Origin: Betaproteobacteria bacterium
Lineage (GTDB): Bacteria > Pseudomonadota > Gammaproteobacteria > Burkholderiales > SG8-39
Assembly: GCA_016195915.1 (NCBI GenBank)
Contig: JACPYS010000026.1
Coordinates: forward strand, 82,885-146,884
Direction: 5' to 3'
DNA length: 64,000 bases
Under the pieces are notes generated by a model that did no database searches, had not been told where the DNA came from, and saw only the letters and a program-made list of their open reading frames with translations. Shown here in pieces: positions 1 to 8,708 of the stretch. A program made the translations under genes and the position numbers. The number at the start of each line of letters is the position of its first letter. Within the stretch, counting starts at the first letter, position 1.

Positions 1-1
1 T

Positions 2-886
2 CCGATGGTGCCGATCGTCGTGCTGGCCGGACAGACATTGCGCCGCGGCGGGAACGAAGCGCTCAAGGAGCGGCAGCTGAGCGGTCTGGCGAGCGGCAGC
101 CTGGCTCCTTGCGTAGCCTGGCAGGAAGGTTTGGGTGGCCTCGATGCGAGCGCGATCGAAACGCGCGCCGACGCCACGGGCGAAGGCGTGCGGCTCGTGG
201 GGCGCAAGCGTTTCGTCGCGGGCGCGGGCGGCGCCACCGGCTTTCTGGTCACGGCGAAGTCGGCGCGCGGTTGCGGAATATATTGGGTCGAGAAGGACGC
301 GCCTGGACTCAAGGTCAGCTTTGAATGGCGCGCGGACGGGACTCCGAGCGGCGTCGTCGAACTCGACGGCGTGCTCGTGCCTCCGGCAAGCGTGCTGACC
401 GCGCCTTCGGCGCAAGGATTGCTCGGACTGGAGCGCGCGATCGAGGAGGCGGCGGTCATGGCCAGCGCCGAAATGCTGGGCGTGATGGAAGCGGGATTGC
501 AGATGACCCTGGAGTACATGCGCAACCGCGTCCAGTTCGGCAAGCCGATCGGCAGCTTCCAGGCGCTGCAGCACAAGGCCGTCGATCTGTATGTGCAGCA
601 GGAACTGGCGCGCGCGGTCCTGGGCGAGGCGGTGCAGGCGCTCGATGGCGGAGCGTCGGGCGCGGAAAGCAGCATGATCGCCAGCCGCTGCAAGAGTCGC
701 TGCAGCGACGCCGGCACGCGCATTACGCGCGAGGCGATCCAGCTGCACGGGGCGATCGGCTTCACTGACGAATATGACGTGGGTCTATACCTCAAGCGTG
801 CCCTGGTGCTGTCGGGCTGGCTCGGCAACGCCAGCGCCCACCGGCGCCGCTTTGCGGCATTGAGCGCGCAGCACGCCGAGGTATAA
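2..886 (+). CDS. Acyl-CoA dehydrogenase family protein, 5' end outside window
   Basis: This is the C-terminal part (about 294 residues) of an acyl-CoA dehydrogenase, a FAD enzyme that introduces the alpha,beta double bond in acyl-CoA. The frame is open to the window edge and the family is usually about 380 residues, so the true start lies upstream; the ATG at 5 is probably internal. The C-terminal helical domain is clear: an FGKPIGSFQALQHK segment followed by the ITREAIQLHGAIGFTDEYDV segment typical of the family. The protein ends shortly before an IclR regulator on the same strand, and acyl-CoA genes follow on both strands, which suggests one locus. The exact substrate cannot be read from the sequence. 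Confidence 0.88.
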   Translation, partial: PMVPIVVLAGQTLRRGGNEALKERQLSGLASGSLAPCVAWQEGLGGLDASAIETRADATGEGVRLVGRKRFVAGAGGATGFLVTAKSARGCGIYWVEKDAPGLKVSFEWRADGTPSGVVELDGVLVPPASVLTAPSAQGLLGLERAIEEAAVMASAEMLGVMEAGLQMTLEYMRNRVQFGKPIGSFQALQHKAVDLYVQQELARAVLGEAVQALDGGASGAESSMIASRCKSRCSDAGTRITREAIQLHGAIGFTDEYDVGLYLKRALVLSGWLGNASAHRRRFAALSAQHAEV

Positions 887-896
887 TTTCGCTTCA

Positions 897-910
897 TGAA
901 ACAAGTTTCA
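897..910. promoter_or_regulatory. Palindrome upstream of the iclR-type gene
   Basis: The sequence TGAAAC-AA-GTTTCA has 6-base arms around a 2-base centre, 41 bases before the regulator start. IclR-family regulators commonly autoregulate through palindromes of about 14-15 bases, so this is a candidate operator. That role is inferred from position and symmetry only. Confidence 0.4.
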
Positions 911-950
911 ATTTGATTCCAGAGCTCCTGGCCCGGTTGAGGAATTGCAG

Positions 951-1805
951 ATGATCCGTGCTGTTGGACGTGCCCTTGCGATATTCGATGCTTTCGACGA
1001 CGAGCATCTTGCGCTCTCGCTGCAGGAGATCGCCGCGCGCATCCGCATGCCAAAGACGACCGCTTTCCGGCTGGTGGCCACGCTGGAGAGTTGCGGCTAC
1101 CTGGTACGCATGGACAACCAGCAGTACTGCCTGTCGCTCAAGGTCGCGCGGCTCGCCAGTCTGGTGCGCGGCACGCTCACCATCCGCGAAATCGCCAGGC
1201 CCGTTCTGCTGGAGGTGAACCGGCAAACGTCCGAAACGGTCACGCTCAATGCACTCGCCGGAGCGCAACGCATCTGCCTGGATGTGGTGGATTCGCCTTC
1301 GGCCCTGATGGCCGTTGTCTCGCCCGGCGCGCACGTGCCGGTTTTCCGTGGCGCCACGGGACGCATCCTGCTTGCCTTCATGGACGAGGGCGAGCGCGAG
1401 CGTTTGCTGAAGACGTCACCCGAAGCCAAAGGCATCGACCACGCCGCGTTCAACCGCGAGATGACACGGTTCCGCCGCCAGGGTTACTCGATCGGTCGCG
1501 GCCAGCGCATTGCCGGAATGACGTCGATCGGGGTTCCCGTATTCAATGCGGATGGCCAGGTGCGCAATTGTCTCGCCCTGGTCGGGCCGAGCGCGCGCTT
1601 CGACGGCCGCGAGGCGGATTTCGCCGAGATCATGATCGCGGCAGGGCAGGACTTGTCCAAGCGTCTTGGCGCGCATCCTCCCGAGGTTACCGACATCACC
1701 GCGGCGATGGGACGCGAATCGTCGGATGCGCCGCCGGAGAAAAGGAAAAAGCGCGTTGCCGCGCATGCATCCAGGAAGAAATCGGTTGCGGCCGACGCGC
1801 GTTGA
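951..1805 (+). CDS. IclR family transcriptional regulator
   Basis: A 284-residue regulator with an N-terminal winged helix (about residues 5-65, recognition region around RMPKTTAFRLVATLESCGYL) and a C-terminal IclR effector-binding domain (about 80-255). The tail is Lys/Arg-rich. I chose the ATG at 951 because GAGGA (938-942) sits at proper spacing; an in-frame TTG at 945 is a poorer choice. The gene is flanked by acyl-CoA dehydrogenase, thiolase and FadB-like genes, so it probably responds to an acyl or aromatic intermediate and controls this locus. Candidate operators are at 897-910 and in the divergent region around 5387-5533. The effector is unknown. Confidence 0.9.
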   Translation: MIRAVGRALAIFDAFDDEHLALSLQEIAARIRMPKTTAFRLVATLESCGYLVRMDNQQYCLSLKVARLASLVRGTLTIREIARPVLLEVNRQTSETVTLNALAGAQRICLDVVDSPSALMAVVSPGAHVPVFRGATGRILLAFMDEGERERLLKTSPEAKGIDHAAFNREMTRFRRQGYSIGRGQRIAGMTSIGVPVFNADGQVRNCLALVGPSARFDGREADFAEIMIAAGQDLSKRLGAHPPEVTDITAAMGRESSDAPPEKRKKRVAAHASRKKSVAADAR

Positions 1806-1829
1806 CCCGGTCCGCGGCGAACGCCCCCG

Positions 1830-3965
1830 TCAAGCGTAGCGATGCACTTCGGCGCGAGGCTGACGCGCCGCCTGCTCGCGTTGCGAGAACGTCTTCCCGG
1901 TTTGCGCCAGCCGCTTTAGCAGCGGGGCGGGTCGCCAGTATTCGCCGTGGCGCTGCTCGAACTCGCACACCCTGGCATAGACCTTGTCCAGACCGACGGT
2001 GTCGGCGTGGAACGTCGGGCCGCCGCGCCACGCCGGAAAGCCGTAGCCATTGACATAGATCAGGTCTATGTCCGACGCGCGCTGAGCGATGCCTTCCTCG
2101 AGGATCTTCGCGCTTTCGTTGACCAGCGCGTAGATTGTGCGTTCGATGATTTCCTCGTTTGTAATTGTTCGGCGTTCGATGCCGGCCTGGGTGGCGCAGT
2201 CGATGATGAGCTTCCCGATTTCCGGATCCGGTATTGGCGTGCGGCTGCCCGGCTCATAGCGGTAGAAGCCCGCTCCGGTCTTCTGACCGAACCGGCCCAG
2301 TTCGCAGATGCGGTCCGCGACCTTCGAGTAGCGCAGCTCGGGACGGCGCGTACTCGCCAGGCGCTTGCGACTGGCCCAGGATATGTCCAGGCCCGCGAGA
2401 TCGGACATGGCGAAGCGGCCCATGGCGAGCCCGAAATCGTAGAGCGCTCCGTCGACCTGCTGCGGTGTCGCGCCTTCTTCAAGCAGGAATTCGGCCTCGC
2501 GGGCGTATTGCGCGACCATGCGATTGCCGACAAAGCCGTCGCATACGCTGACGAGCACGGGCAGTTTCTTGATCTGACGGGCCAGTTTCATCGAGGACGC
2601 AATGACCTCCGCCGAGGTCGCCTTGCCGCGAACGACTTCGACCAGGCGCATCACATTGGCGGGACTGAAGAAATGCAAGCCAATGACGTCCTGGGGGCGG
2701 GACGTGAAACCCGCGATTTGGTTGATGTCGAGTCGAGACGTATTGGTGGCCAGGATCGCACCGGCCTTGCAGATGGCGTCGAGCCGGGAGAACACTTCCT
2801 TCTTGACGCCCATATCCTCGAACACGGCTTCGACGACCAGGTCGGCGTCGCCCACGCGTGCGTAGTCAAGCGTGCCGCGGATCAAACCCATGCGCCGATC
2901 GGCTTCGGCCTGGGCGATGCGCCCTTTGGCCACGGTCGACGCGTAGTTCTTGCCGATGGTGCTCAGGCCGCGCTCCAGCGCTTCCGGCTTCGCTTCCAGC
3001 AACAGCACGGGGATGCCTGCGTTGGCGCAGCACATCGCGATGCCGCCGCCCATCGTCCCCGCTCCCAGCACTGCGACTTGCCGGATCGGGCGGGTAGGCG
3101 TGTTTTCTGGAACATCGGCGATCTTCGCCGCGGCGCGCTCGGCGAAAAACAGATGGCGCAGCGCCTTCGACTCGAAGCCCTTCACCAGCACGTCGAAGCG
3201 TTCACGCTCGAACTTCAACCCTTCATCGAACGGCAGCGTCACCGCCGCTTCGATGCAGGCGATGCATTCGCGCGGCGCTTGAAATCCCCGCTTGCGCCTG
3301 GCGAACTCCGCTCGCGCGACGACAACGATTTCGTTCGAGCGCTCGGCCGACACGCTGCGCCGCGAAGCAACAGGATGTTCGCGTCTGGCCGCCGTGCGCC
3401 GCGCGAATTCCACGGCGCCTGCCGCGAGGTCGCCTTCGATGATTTCGTCGACCAGCCCCAGTTGTCGCGCCTTGGTCGCATCGACCGGTTCGCCTTCGGT
3501 GATCATCGTGAGGGCCGCTTCCACCCCCACCAGGCGCGGCAAGCGCTGCGTGCCGCCTCCCCCTGGCAGCAAGCCCAGTTTCACCTCGGGGAGACCCAAT
3601 TTCGCATCGGACGCGGCGACGCGGTAATGGCAGGCCATCGCCAATTCCAGTCCGAGACCGAGTGCGTTGCCGTGGATCGCGGCGATTACCGGCTTGGTCG
3701 CTGCTTCGATCTGTTTCATGATGGCACGCGAACTCGGTTCGGCGCGAGACGCGTGCGTGTTGAACGCCTTGATGTCGGCGCCCCCGCAAAACATCTTTCC
3801 CGCGCCAGCCACTACAATCGTCTTGATCTCAAGGTCGTCGAGTGCCCGCTGCAGATTGTCCGCGAGTTCGGTGCGCGATTCACGACCCAGAGCGTTGACG
3901 GGGGGATTGTTGAGATAGAGGAGGGCGGTGTCGCCCCGGCGCTCATAGTTCGATGTGGTTTGCAT
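1830..3965 (-). CDS. Multifunctional enoyl-CoA hydratase / 3-hydroxyacyl-CoA dehydrogenase (FadB/FadJ type)
   Basis: A 711-residue bifunctional beta-oxidation enzyme. The N-terminal crotonase domain (about 1-190) has the oxyanion segment GGADIKAF and both expected acidic residues (GLGLELAM and GLPEVKLG followed by GGGGTQRL), so hydratase activity is likely. A Rossmann NAD domain begins near residue 305 with VLGAGTMGGGIA, followed by the 3-hydroxyacyl-CoA dehydrogenase C-terminal domains. The length matches FadJ/peroxisomal MFP types (about 700-720). The reading frame is open upstream to 4136, but MQTTSNYERRGD at 3965 fits the family start. It follows a thiolase in the same direction (68-base gap), together forming a complete hydratase-dehydrogenase-thiolase set. 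Confidence 0.92.
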   Translation of the reverse strand: MQTTSNYERRGDTALLYLNNPPVNALGRESRTELADNLQRALDDLEIKTIVVAGAGKMFCGGADIKAFNTHASRAEPSSRAIMKQIEAATKPVIAAIHGNALGLGLELAMACHYRVAASDAKLGLPEVKLGLLPGGGGTQRLPRLVGVEAALTMITEGEPVDATKARQLGLVDEIIEGDLAAGAVEFARRTAARREHPVASRRSVSAERSNEIVVVARAEFARRKRGFQAPRECIACIEAAVTLPFDEGLKFERERFDVLVKGFESKALRHLFFAERAAAKIADVPENTPTRPIRQVAVLGAGTMGGGIAMCCANAGIPVLLLEAKPEALERGLSTIGKNYASTVAKGRIAQAEADRRMGLIRGTLDYARVGDADLVVEAVFEDMGVKKEVFSRLDAICKAGAILATNTSRLDINQIAGFTSRPQDVIGLHFFSPANVMRLVEVVRGKATSAEVIASSMKLARQIKKLPVLVSVCDGFVGNRMVAQYAREAEFLLEEGATPQQVDGALYDFGLAMGRFAMSDLAGLDISWASRKRLASTRRPELRYSKVADRICELGRFGQKTGAGFYRYEPGSRTPIPDPEIGKLIIDCATQAGIERRTITNEEIIERTIYALVNESAKILEEGIAQRASDIDLIYVNGYGFPAWRGGPTFHADTVGLDKVYARVCEFEQRHGEYWRPAPLLKRLAQTGKTFSQREQAARQPRAEVHRYA

Positions 3966-4033
3966 GCGTTTCGTCTCGGTCTGATTTGAAACCAGGGTTG
4001 CAATTCGGGCCCGTACGATTTCCAGTGCCGGAC

Positions 4034-5338
4034 TCAGTTGATCGCCTCGACCACCGTGGCGATGCCCATTCCGACTCCGATGCACATCGTGGCAAGCCCG
4101 TAGCGCACATTGCCGCGACGACGCATTTCGTGGCACAGGCTCACCAGCAGCCGCACACCGCTTGCGCCAAGCGGATGGCCGATTGCGAGTGCTCCGCCGT
4201 TCACGTTCACGACCTGCGGATCGAGGCCAAGTTCGCGCACCGTGACAATCGACTGCGAAGCAAAGGCTTCGTTGATCTCCGCCAGGCCGATGTCGCTGGC
4301 CGCGAGTCCCGCGCGCTTGAGCGCCTTGGCGCTGGCCGGAATGGTGCCGATACCCATGAGCTGCGGGGTCACGCCGCTCACTGCCATCGACACGATGCGT
4401 GCCAGCGGCTTCGTGCCTAGCGCTTGCGCGCGGTCATCGGATACCACCAGCGCGGCCGACGCGCCATCGTTGGTAGGGCAGGAATTGCCTGCCGAGATGA
4501 CGACCTCGCGGCCGCCATAGCTGACCACGCCCTTCAGCAGCGGCAGAGAACCGAGCTTTTCCAGCGTCGAGACACGTATGCACTCGTCGCGTTCGAACTG
4601 CATTTCCGGCCCCAGTTGCGCAAAGTCCGGATTGCCTTGCGCGTCGAACACCGGCAGGCGGATCTGCATGGGAATGATCTGGGACCGGTAGTGGCCTGCC
4701 TTATAGGCAGCGTCGGCCCGGTGATGGCTCTCGAGCGCGTAGCGGTCCATCTCCGCACGCGTCAGGTTCCACACCTCGGCGACGTTCTGCGCCGTCTGCG
4801 GCATCGGCAGATAGGCGGGTGAGTCGGAGATATAGCGCGGAAAGTCCACCGAAAACAGTTCGGCATGATTCGGCGCAGGACGCTTTTGTGCCTCGGTGAG
4901 CGCGTTCACACGTTCGTGCAATCGGGTCAACGGCGTATCTGCTCCAGTCTGGCGCACGATCGAGGTGCCCATGCGCTGCACGCCCACCGCGAGCGCCACT
5001 TCGCCTGCCCCGGTCATGATCGAGTTCGCCGCCATGTGCAGCGCTTGCATGCTCGAACCGCACTGGCGGTTGACGGTGGTCGAGGACACCTCGACCGGAA
5101 GCCCGGCGACACGCGAAATGATGTTCGAGGGGAATCCGCTCAATTCGCCCGAGCCATTCACGTTCCCCAGGATGAGGTCCTCGATTTCGGCTGGGTCGAT
5201 GCCTGGATTGCGCTCGAGCAGCGCTTTCACCACCGTAGCCGCGACTTCGTCCAGACGCGTGGATACGAGCTGGCCCTTGGCACCGCGGCCGAACGCCGAG
5301 CGCGCTGCGTCCACGATGACGGCATTCCTCAGATGCAT
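4034..5338 (-). CDS. Acetyl-CoA acetyltransferase / 3-ketoacyl-CoA thiolase
   Basis: A 434-residue thiolase catalysing the CoA-dependent cleavage (or condensation) of 3-ketoacyl-CoA. The catalytic residues are visible: nucleophilic Cys93 in NRQCGSS, His388 in AIGHPLGASG and Cys419 in CIGVGMG. The start ATG at 5338 gives the family start MHLRNAVIVDAARSAFGR and has a GGGAGA ribosome site; the open frame upstream to 5395 runs through the promoter region. It is transcribed leftward ahead of the FadB-like gene and diverges from an acyl-CoA dehydrogenase operon. Confidence 0.93.
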   Translation of the reverse strand: MHLRNAVIVDAARSAFGRGAKGQLVSTRLDEVAATVVKALLERNPGIDPAEIEDLILGNVNGSGELSGFPSNIISRVAGLPVEVSSTTVNRQCGSSMQALHMAANSIMTGAGEVALAVGVQRMGTSIVRQTGADTPLTRLHERVNALTEAQKRPAPNHAELFSVDFPRYISDSPAYLPMPQTAQNVAEVWNLTRAEMDRYALESHHRADAAYKAGHYRSQIIPMQIRLPVFDAQGNPDFAQLGPEMQFERDECIRVSTLEKLGSLPLLKGVVSYGGREVVISAGNSCPTNDGASAALVVSDDRAQALGTKPLARIVSMAVSGVTPQLMGIGTIPASAKALKRAGLAASDIGLAEINEAFASQSIVTVRELGLDPQVVNVNGGALAIGHPLGASGVRLLVSLCHEMRRRGNVRYGLATMCIGVGMGIATVVEAIN

Positions 5339-5386
5339 GGCTTGTCTCCCCGATGGTCCTGAATCCAGCGCGGAGTTTACAATAGT

Positions 5387-5403
5387 GGAATTCATTCCGT
5401 CAA
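5387..5403 (-). promoter_or_regulatory. Leftward promoter and operator candidate for thiolase-fadB
   Basis: On the minus strand TTGACGGAAT (5403-5394) can act as a -35 region, with TAAACT (5379-5374) as a weak -10 at 18-base spacing. The element includes GGAAT-TC-ATTCC (5387-5398), a perfect inverted repeat with a 2-base centre that resembles the core of the known IclR site (TGGAAATnATTTCCA). Regulation by the IclR protein encoded at 951-1805 is inferred. Confidence 0.5.
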
Positions 5404-5503
5404 GTGAAACTATATTGTTCGGTGTGCCGGCTGGCCGCGGGGCGCAACGGCCTGTACTCTGTCGCCGGAACGCCTCCGGATCGCTTGCTGGCCGCAGTTC
5501 CTC

Positions 5504-5533
5504 TTGACGGAATAGATTTCATTTTGTTAGAAT
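5504..5533 (+). promoter_or_regulatory. Sigma-70-like promoter for the acyl-CoA dehydrogenase operon
   Basis: TTGACG (5504-5509) and TAGAAT (5528-5533) are separated by 18 bases, a good sigma-70 match located 78 bases before the ATG at 5611. The first 20 bases (TTGACGGAATAGATTTCATT) match 16 of 20 positions of the mirrored element of the opposite promoter (TTGACGGAATGAATTCCACT), suggesting that both directions bind the same regulator. Confidence 0.6.
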
Positions 5534-5610
5534 GAATTTACGCAGCGCACCATCGTTGCGGCAGTCGTATGCGGCGCTTCGCGGCCTCCTTCAACCTGCA
5601 AGGCCAGAAC

Positions 5611-6780
5611 ATGAGCACAGACAGTTGGGAGTTATCAGAAGAGTTGCGCCTGATCCGCGACGCGGCGCGGCGTTTCATGCAAGCGGAAGTCAAGCCGGTG
5701 GAGGACAAGCTGCCGCATGACGCGTACGAGTTGCCGGCAGAGACTCTGAAATCGCTTCAGAGCAAGGCCCGCGAAATCGGACTGTGGTGTGTACGTACCC
5801 CAGCCGAACATGGCGGCGCCGGACTCAATCTGCTAGGCCAGGCCGTGTTCGCCGAAGAGGCGGCTCGTTGTCGCATGGGCGCCTATGTGCCCGGTTGCGG
5901 TGCATTCGGCGCCGATCCGCCGAACGCAATCTTTCTCGGAACGCCGTATCAGATCGAGAAGTACGCGGTGCCGGCCGTGGACGTCGGCAAGAAAGTGTAT
6001 GTGGCGATCAGCGAATCCTCCGGCGGATCCGACCCTGCGCGGTCCATCCGCGCACGCGCCGCCAAGAAGGGCGACCGCTACCTGTTGAACGGCACCAAGC
6101 TCTGGATCACGGGCGCCGACGGCGCCGACTGGGGCATCGTGTTCGCGCGCACCGGCGAGCAAGGCGATCGCGGCGGCATCACCTGCTTCATCGTCAACGG
6201 CCAGCCCAAGGGTATGAGCATCAGCCCCATTCCGGTCATCCGGTCCTATGCGCCCTATGAAATTCATTTCGAGAACGTCGAGATTCCCGAGGAAGACCGG
6301 CTGGGCGAGGAGGGCAAAGGTTTCGCCATCTGCGAAAAATGGCTGATCGAAGGGCGGGTGCCCTACGCCGCGGGTACCATAGGCATTGCGCAAGCGGCGC
6401 TGGAACTGGCGATTGAGTGGGCGCGCGAGCGTGAAACGTTTCGTACCAAGCTGGCGGACAAGCAGGCGATCCAGTGGATGGTGGCCGACAGCGACATGGA
6501 ATTGCGTGCTGCGCGCCTGCTGACATACCAGGCGGCGTGGCGGGGCGATCTGGGACACGACATGAAGGTCGATTCGTCGATAGCCAAGGTGGTTGCCACC
6601 GAAACTGCTGGGCGGGTGGTCGACCGCTGCATCCAGATTTTTGGCGCGCTCGGGGTTTCCCGGGAATTGCCGCTGGAGCGGTGGTACCGCGAGCTTCGCA
6701 TTAAGCGCATCGGGGAAGGTCCTTCGGAAGTTCACCGCATGGTGCTGGCGCGCCACTTGCTCGGGGCAGGTTCCCGCTAG
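5611..6780 (+). CDS. Acyl-CoA dehydrogenase (ACAD10/11-like)
   Basis: A 389-residue complete acyl-CoA dehydrogenase. It contains the flavin/substrate-binding middle domain (AISESSGGSDPARSIRARA and KLWITGADGADWGIVFARTG) and a C-terminal domain ending in RIKRIGEGPSEVHRMVLARH, where family members carry the catalytic-base region. The ATG at 5611 (MSTDSWELSEELRLIRD) has AAGG 8 bases upstream and fits the family start; a longer frame to 5569 exists. It is the first gene of a rightward operon with a crotonase (21-base gap), thiolase and DUF35 protein. It would perform the first dehydrogenation of an unknown acyl-CoA. Confidence 0.92.
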   Translation: MSTDSWELSEELRLIRDAARRFMQAEVKPVEDKLPHDAYELPAETLKSLQSKAREIGLWCVRTPAEHGGAGLNLLGQAVFAEEAARCRMGAYVPGCGAFGADPPNAIFLGTPYQIEKYAVPAVDVGKKVYVAISESSGGSDPARSIRARAAKKGDRYLLNGTKLWITGADGADWGIVFARTGEQGDRGGITCFIVNGQPKGMSISPIPVIRSYAPYEIHFENVEIPEEDRLGEEGKGFAICEKWLIEGRVPYAAGTIGIAQAALELAIEWARERETFRTKLADKQAIQWMVADSDMELRAARLLTYQAAWRGDLGHDMKVDSSIAKVVATETAGRVVDRCIQIFGALGVSRELPLERWYRELRIKRIGEGPSEVHRMVLARHLLGAGSR

Positions 6781-6801
6781 CCGATTACCAGGGAAGCGCG
6801 C

Positions 6802-7578
6802 ATGTCGATCGACTTGGAGATGAAGGACGGCGGCATCGCTGTCATCACAATCAATCGTCCCGATAAGCGCAACGCACTGGACGCGGAACACTACCTTGCG
6901 CTGTCCGCGGCATGGACACAGGTGCGTGACGACGCCGCAATCCGCGTCGCCGTCATTGTGGGCGCGGGCGACAAGGCGTTCAGCGCGGGGGCCGACCTGA
7001 AATCGTGGATCGGCCGCAAAGTCGCGATGTCTTCCATGTGGGAAACCCAGAAGGACATGCTGCTCAACCGCGGCCTCGAAGTCTGGAAGCCCGTCGTCGC
7101 CGCCGTCAACGGGCATTGCGTCGGCGGTGGCATGACGCTGCTGCTGGCGACGGATATTCGCGTCGCCGCCTCGCATGCCACATTCGGCCTGAGCGAAGTG
7201 AAGCGCGGTGTCATCGCGGCAAACGGCGGCACGCAGCGGCTGATCGACCAGCTTCCCCAGGCGATCGCAATGGAGATGCTGCTGACCGGCGACCCGATGG
7301 ACGCCGAAACCGCAGCGCGCTGGGGCCTGATCAACAGGGTCGTGCCCGCCGGACAGTTAATGGATACTGCGTTGGCCTATGCGCGCAAGATCGCTGCCAA
7401 CGCTCCGCTCGCCGTTCAGGCCGCCAAGGAACTTGCCCTGCGCTCGCGCAGCCAGAACCTGCCTGCCGGCCTGCGCATGGAACAGTTCGTCAATCACATA
7501 CTGCAGAAGACCGAGGACGCGAAGGAGGGCAGAGCGGCCTTCGCCGAGCGCCGGCCTCCCAATTTTTCGGGACAGTGA
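6802..7578 (+). CDS. Enoyl-CoA hydratase/isomerase (crotonase) family protein
   Basis: A 258-residue crotonase-fold protein. NRPDKRNAL near the N-terminus, the oxyanion segment FSAGADLKSW and GGTQRL are family hallmarks. One of the two usual catalytic glutamates is absent: the GGGCELA-type motif reads GGGMTLLLA, while the second acidic position (LSEVKRGV) is kept. It may therefore be an isomerase, hydrolase or C-C lyase rather than a classical hydratase. AGGGA precedes the ATG at good spacing. It sits between an acyl-CoA dehydrogenase and an SCPx-type thiolase. Confidence 0.9.
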   Translation: MSIDLEMKDGGIAVITINRPDKRNALDAEHYLALSAAWTQVRDDAAIRVAVIVGAGDKAFSAGADLKSWIGRKVAMSSMWETQKDMLLNRGLEVWKPVVAAVNGHCVGGGMTLLLATDIRVAASHATFGLSEVKRGVIAANGGTQRLIDQLPQAIAMEMLLTGDPMDAETAARWGLINRVVPAGQLMDTALAYARKIAANAPLAVQAAKELALRSRSQNLPAGLRMEQFVNHILQKTEDAKEGRAAFAERRPPNFSGQ

Positions 7579-7583
7579 CTCCG

Positions 7584-8708
7584 ATGCGTGCGCGCTATGT
7601 AGTTGCCGGTATCGGCCACACGGCGTTCGGCAAGCTGCCGGGCCGCGACACCATCTCCCTCAACGTTGAAGCCTGCCGCAACGCGCTGGCCGATGCGGGC
7701 ATCGACAAGAGCGTGGTGGATGCCGTGTTGATCAAAGTGCCGACTTCGGCGCATCAGTTCATGTACGGGCAGAAGGTCGCGGAAGCCCTCGGAATCAAAC
7801 CGCGCATGGGTGGCGCCTGGGACCAGGGTGGGGCGGCCAACATCACGCTGATCTCGTTCGCGATCATGGCCATCGACGCCGGCCAGTGCGACGTCGCGTT
7901 GATCTGCTACGCGGACAATCCGCGTTCGGGCAATCGGGCGGTCTATGGCCGGCCCCGCGGGGACGATGCCGCCTACGGCTGGTTTTCCACCGCAGCAGGC
8001 TACGCCATGATCCAGCGCCGGCACATGTACGAGTTTGGTACGCGGCCCGAGCACCTCGGCGCGGTCGCGATTGCGAGCCGCCGCCATGGCGCCGGCAATC
8101 CGAACGCGCAGTTGCGTTCGCCGCTGACCATGGAGCAGTACCTCAATTCTGCGCTGCTGGTCGAGCCGCTGCGGCGCGACGACTGCGCATTGGTGTCCGA
8201 CGGGGGCGCAGCGGTGGTAGTCATGAGCGCGAAGCGCGCGCGCGCACTGGGCGTGCCGGCGCCAGTGCCGGTGCTCGGTTTCGGGCACGGTCAGACTTCA
8301 TACGACGTCCAGTTCCGCCAAAGCCTCACGTCGACCGAAGCTGTACGCGCGGCGCGCACCGCGTTCAGCATGGCCGGACTCAAACCTTCGGATGTCGACG
8401 TGGCGCAGTTGTACGATTGCTTCACGATCACCGTGCTGATGACGCTTGAGGATTATGGCTTTTGCTCCAAGGGGCAAGCCGGGGATTTCGTGGCAGATGG
8501 CGCCATCGAGATCGGAGGTGCGCTGCCGATCAACACGAGCGGCGGCCTGTTGTCAGAAACTGGCATGCCAGGCATGCAGCTGATCATGGAAGGCGTCCGC
8601 CAGGTTCGCGGCAGTGCCCGCCTGCAGGTGCCCAACGTCAAGGTCTGCCTGGTGAGCAACCAGGGTGGCACGATGCATACGCACTCCACCCTGTTGCTTG
8701 GAGCGTGA
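7584..8708 (+). CDS. SCPx-type (non-specific lipid-transfer-like) thiolase
   Basis: A 374-residue thiolase-fold protein of the SCP-x/acetyl-CoA acetyltransferase-like class, recognised by the N-terminus MRARYVVAGIGHTAFGK, the segment DVDVAQLYDCFTITVLMTLE and the terminal NQGGTMHTHSTLLL. These thiolases work in degradation of branched or cyclic side-chain acyl-CoAs, and usually need a DUF35 partner, which is encoded directly downstream with adjacent stop and start codons. A GTG at 7575 is in frame and overlaps the crotonase stop; ATG 7584 is chosen as the likelier start. Confidence 0.85.
   Translation: MRARYVVAGIGHTAFGKLPGRDTISLNVEACRNALADAGIDKSVVDAVLIKVPTSAHQFMYGQKVAEALGIKPRMGGAWDQGGAANITLISFAIMAIDAGQCDVALICYADNPRSGNRAVYGRPRGDDAAYGWFSTAAGYAMIQRRHMYEFGTRPEHLGAVAIASRRHGAGNPNAQLRSPLTMEQYLNSALLVEPLRRDDCALVSDGGAAVVVMSAKRARALGVPAPVPVLGFGHGQTSYDVQFRQSLTSTEAVRAARTAFSMAGLKPSDVDVAQLYDCFTITVLMTLEDYGFCSKGQAGDFVADGAIEIGGALPINTSGGLLSETGMPGMQLIMEGVRQVRGSARLQVPNVKVCLVSNQGGTMHTHSTLLLGA

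Noticed and set aside
945..950. TTG at 945 as the IclR regulator start
   Set aside because: The ATG at 951 has GAGGA at better spacing, and the extra two residues add nothing to the family alignment.
1947..3989. Long plus-strand ORF (680 codons) opposite the FadB-like gene
   Set aside because: Antisense to an unmistakable crotonase/3-hydroxyacyl-CoA dehydrogenase and made of Arg/Asp/His-rich shadow sequence.
3966..4136. N-terminal extension of the FadB-like protein to 4136
   Set aside because: The added 57 residues overlap the end of the thiolase gene and show no family similarity; MQTTSNYERRGD is the natural start.
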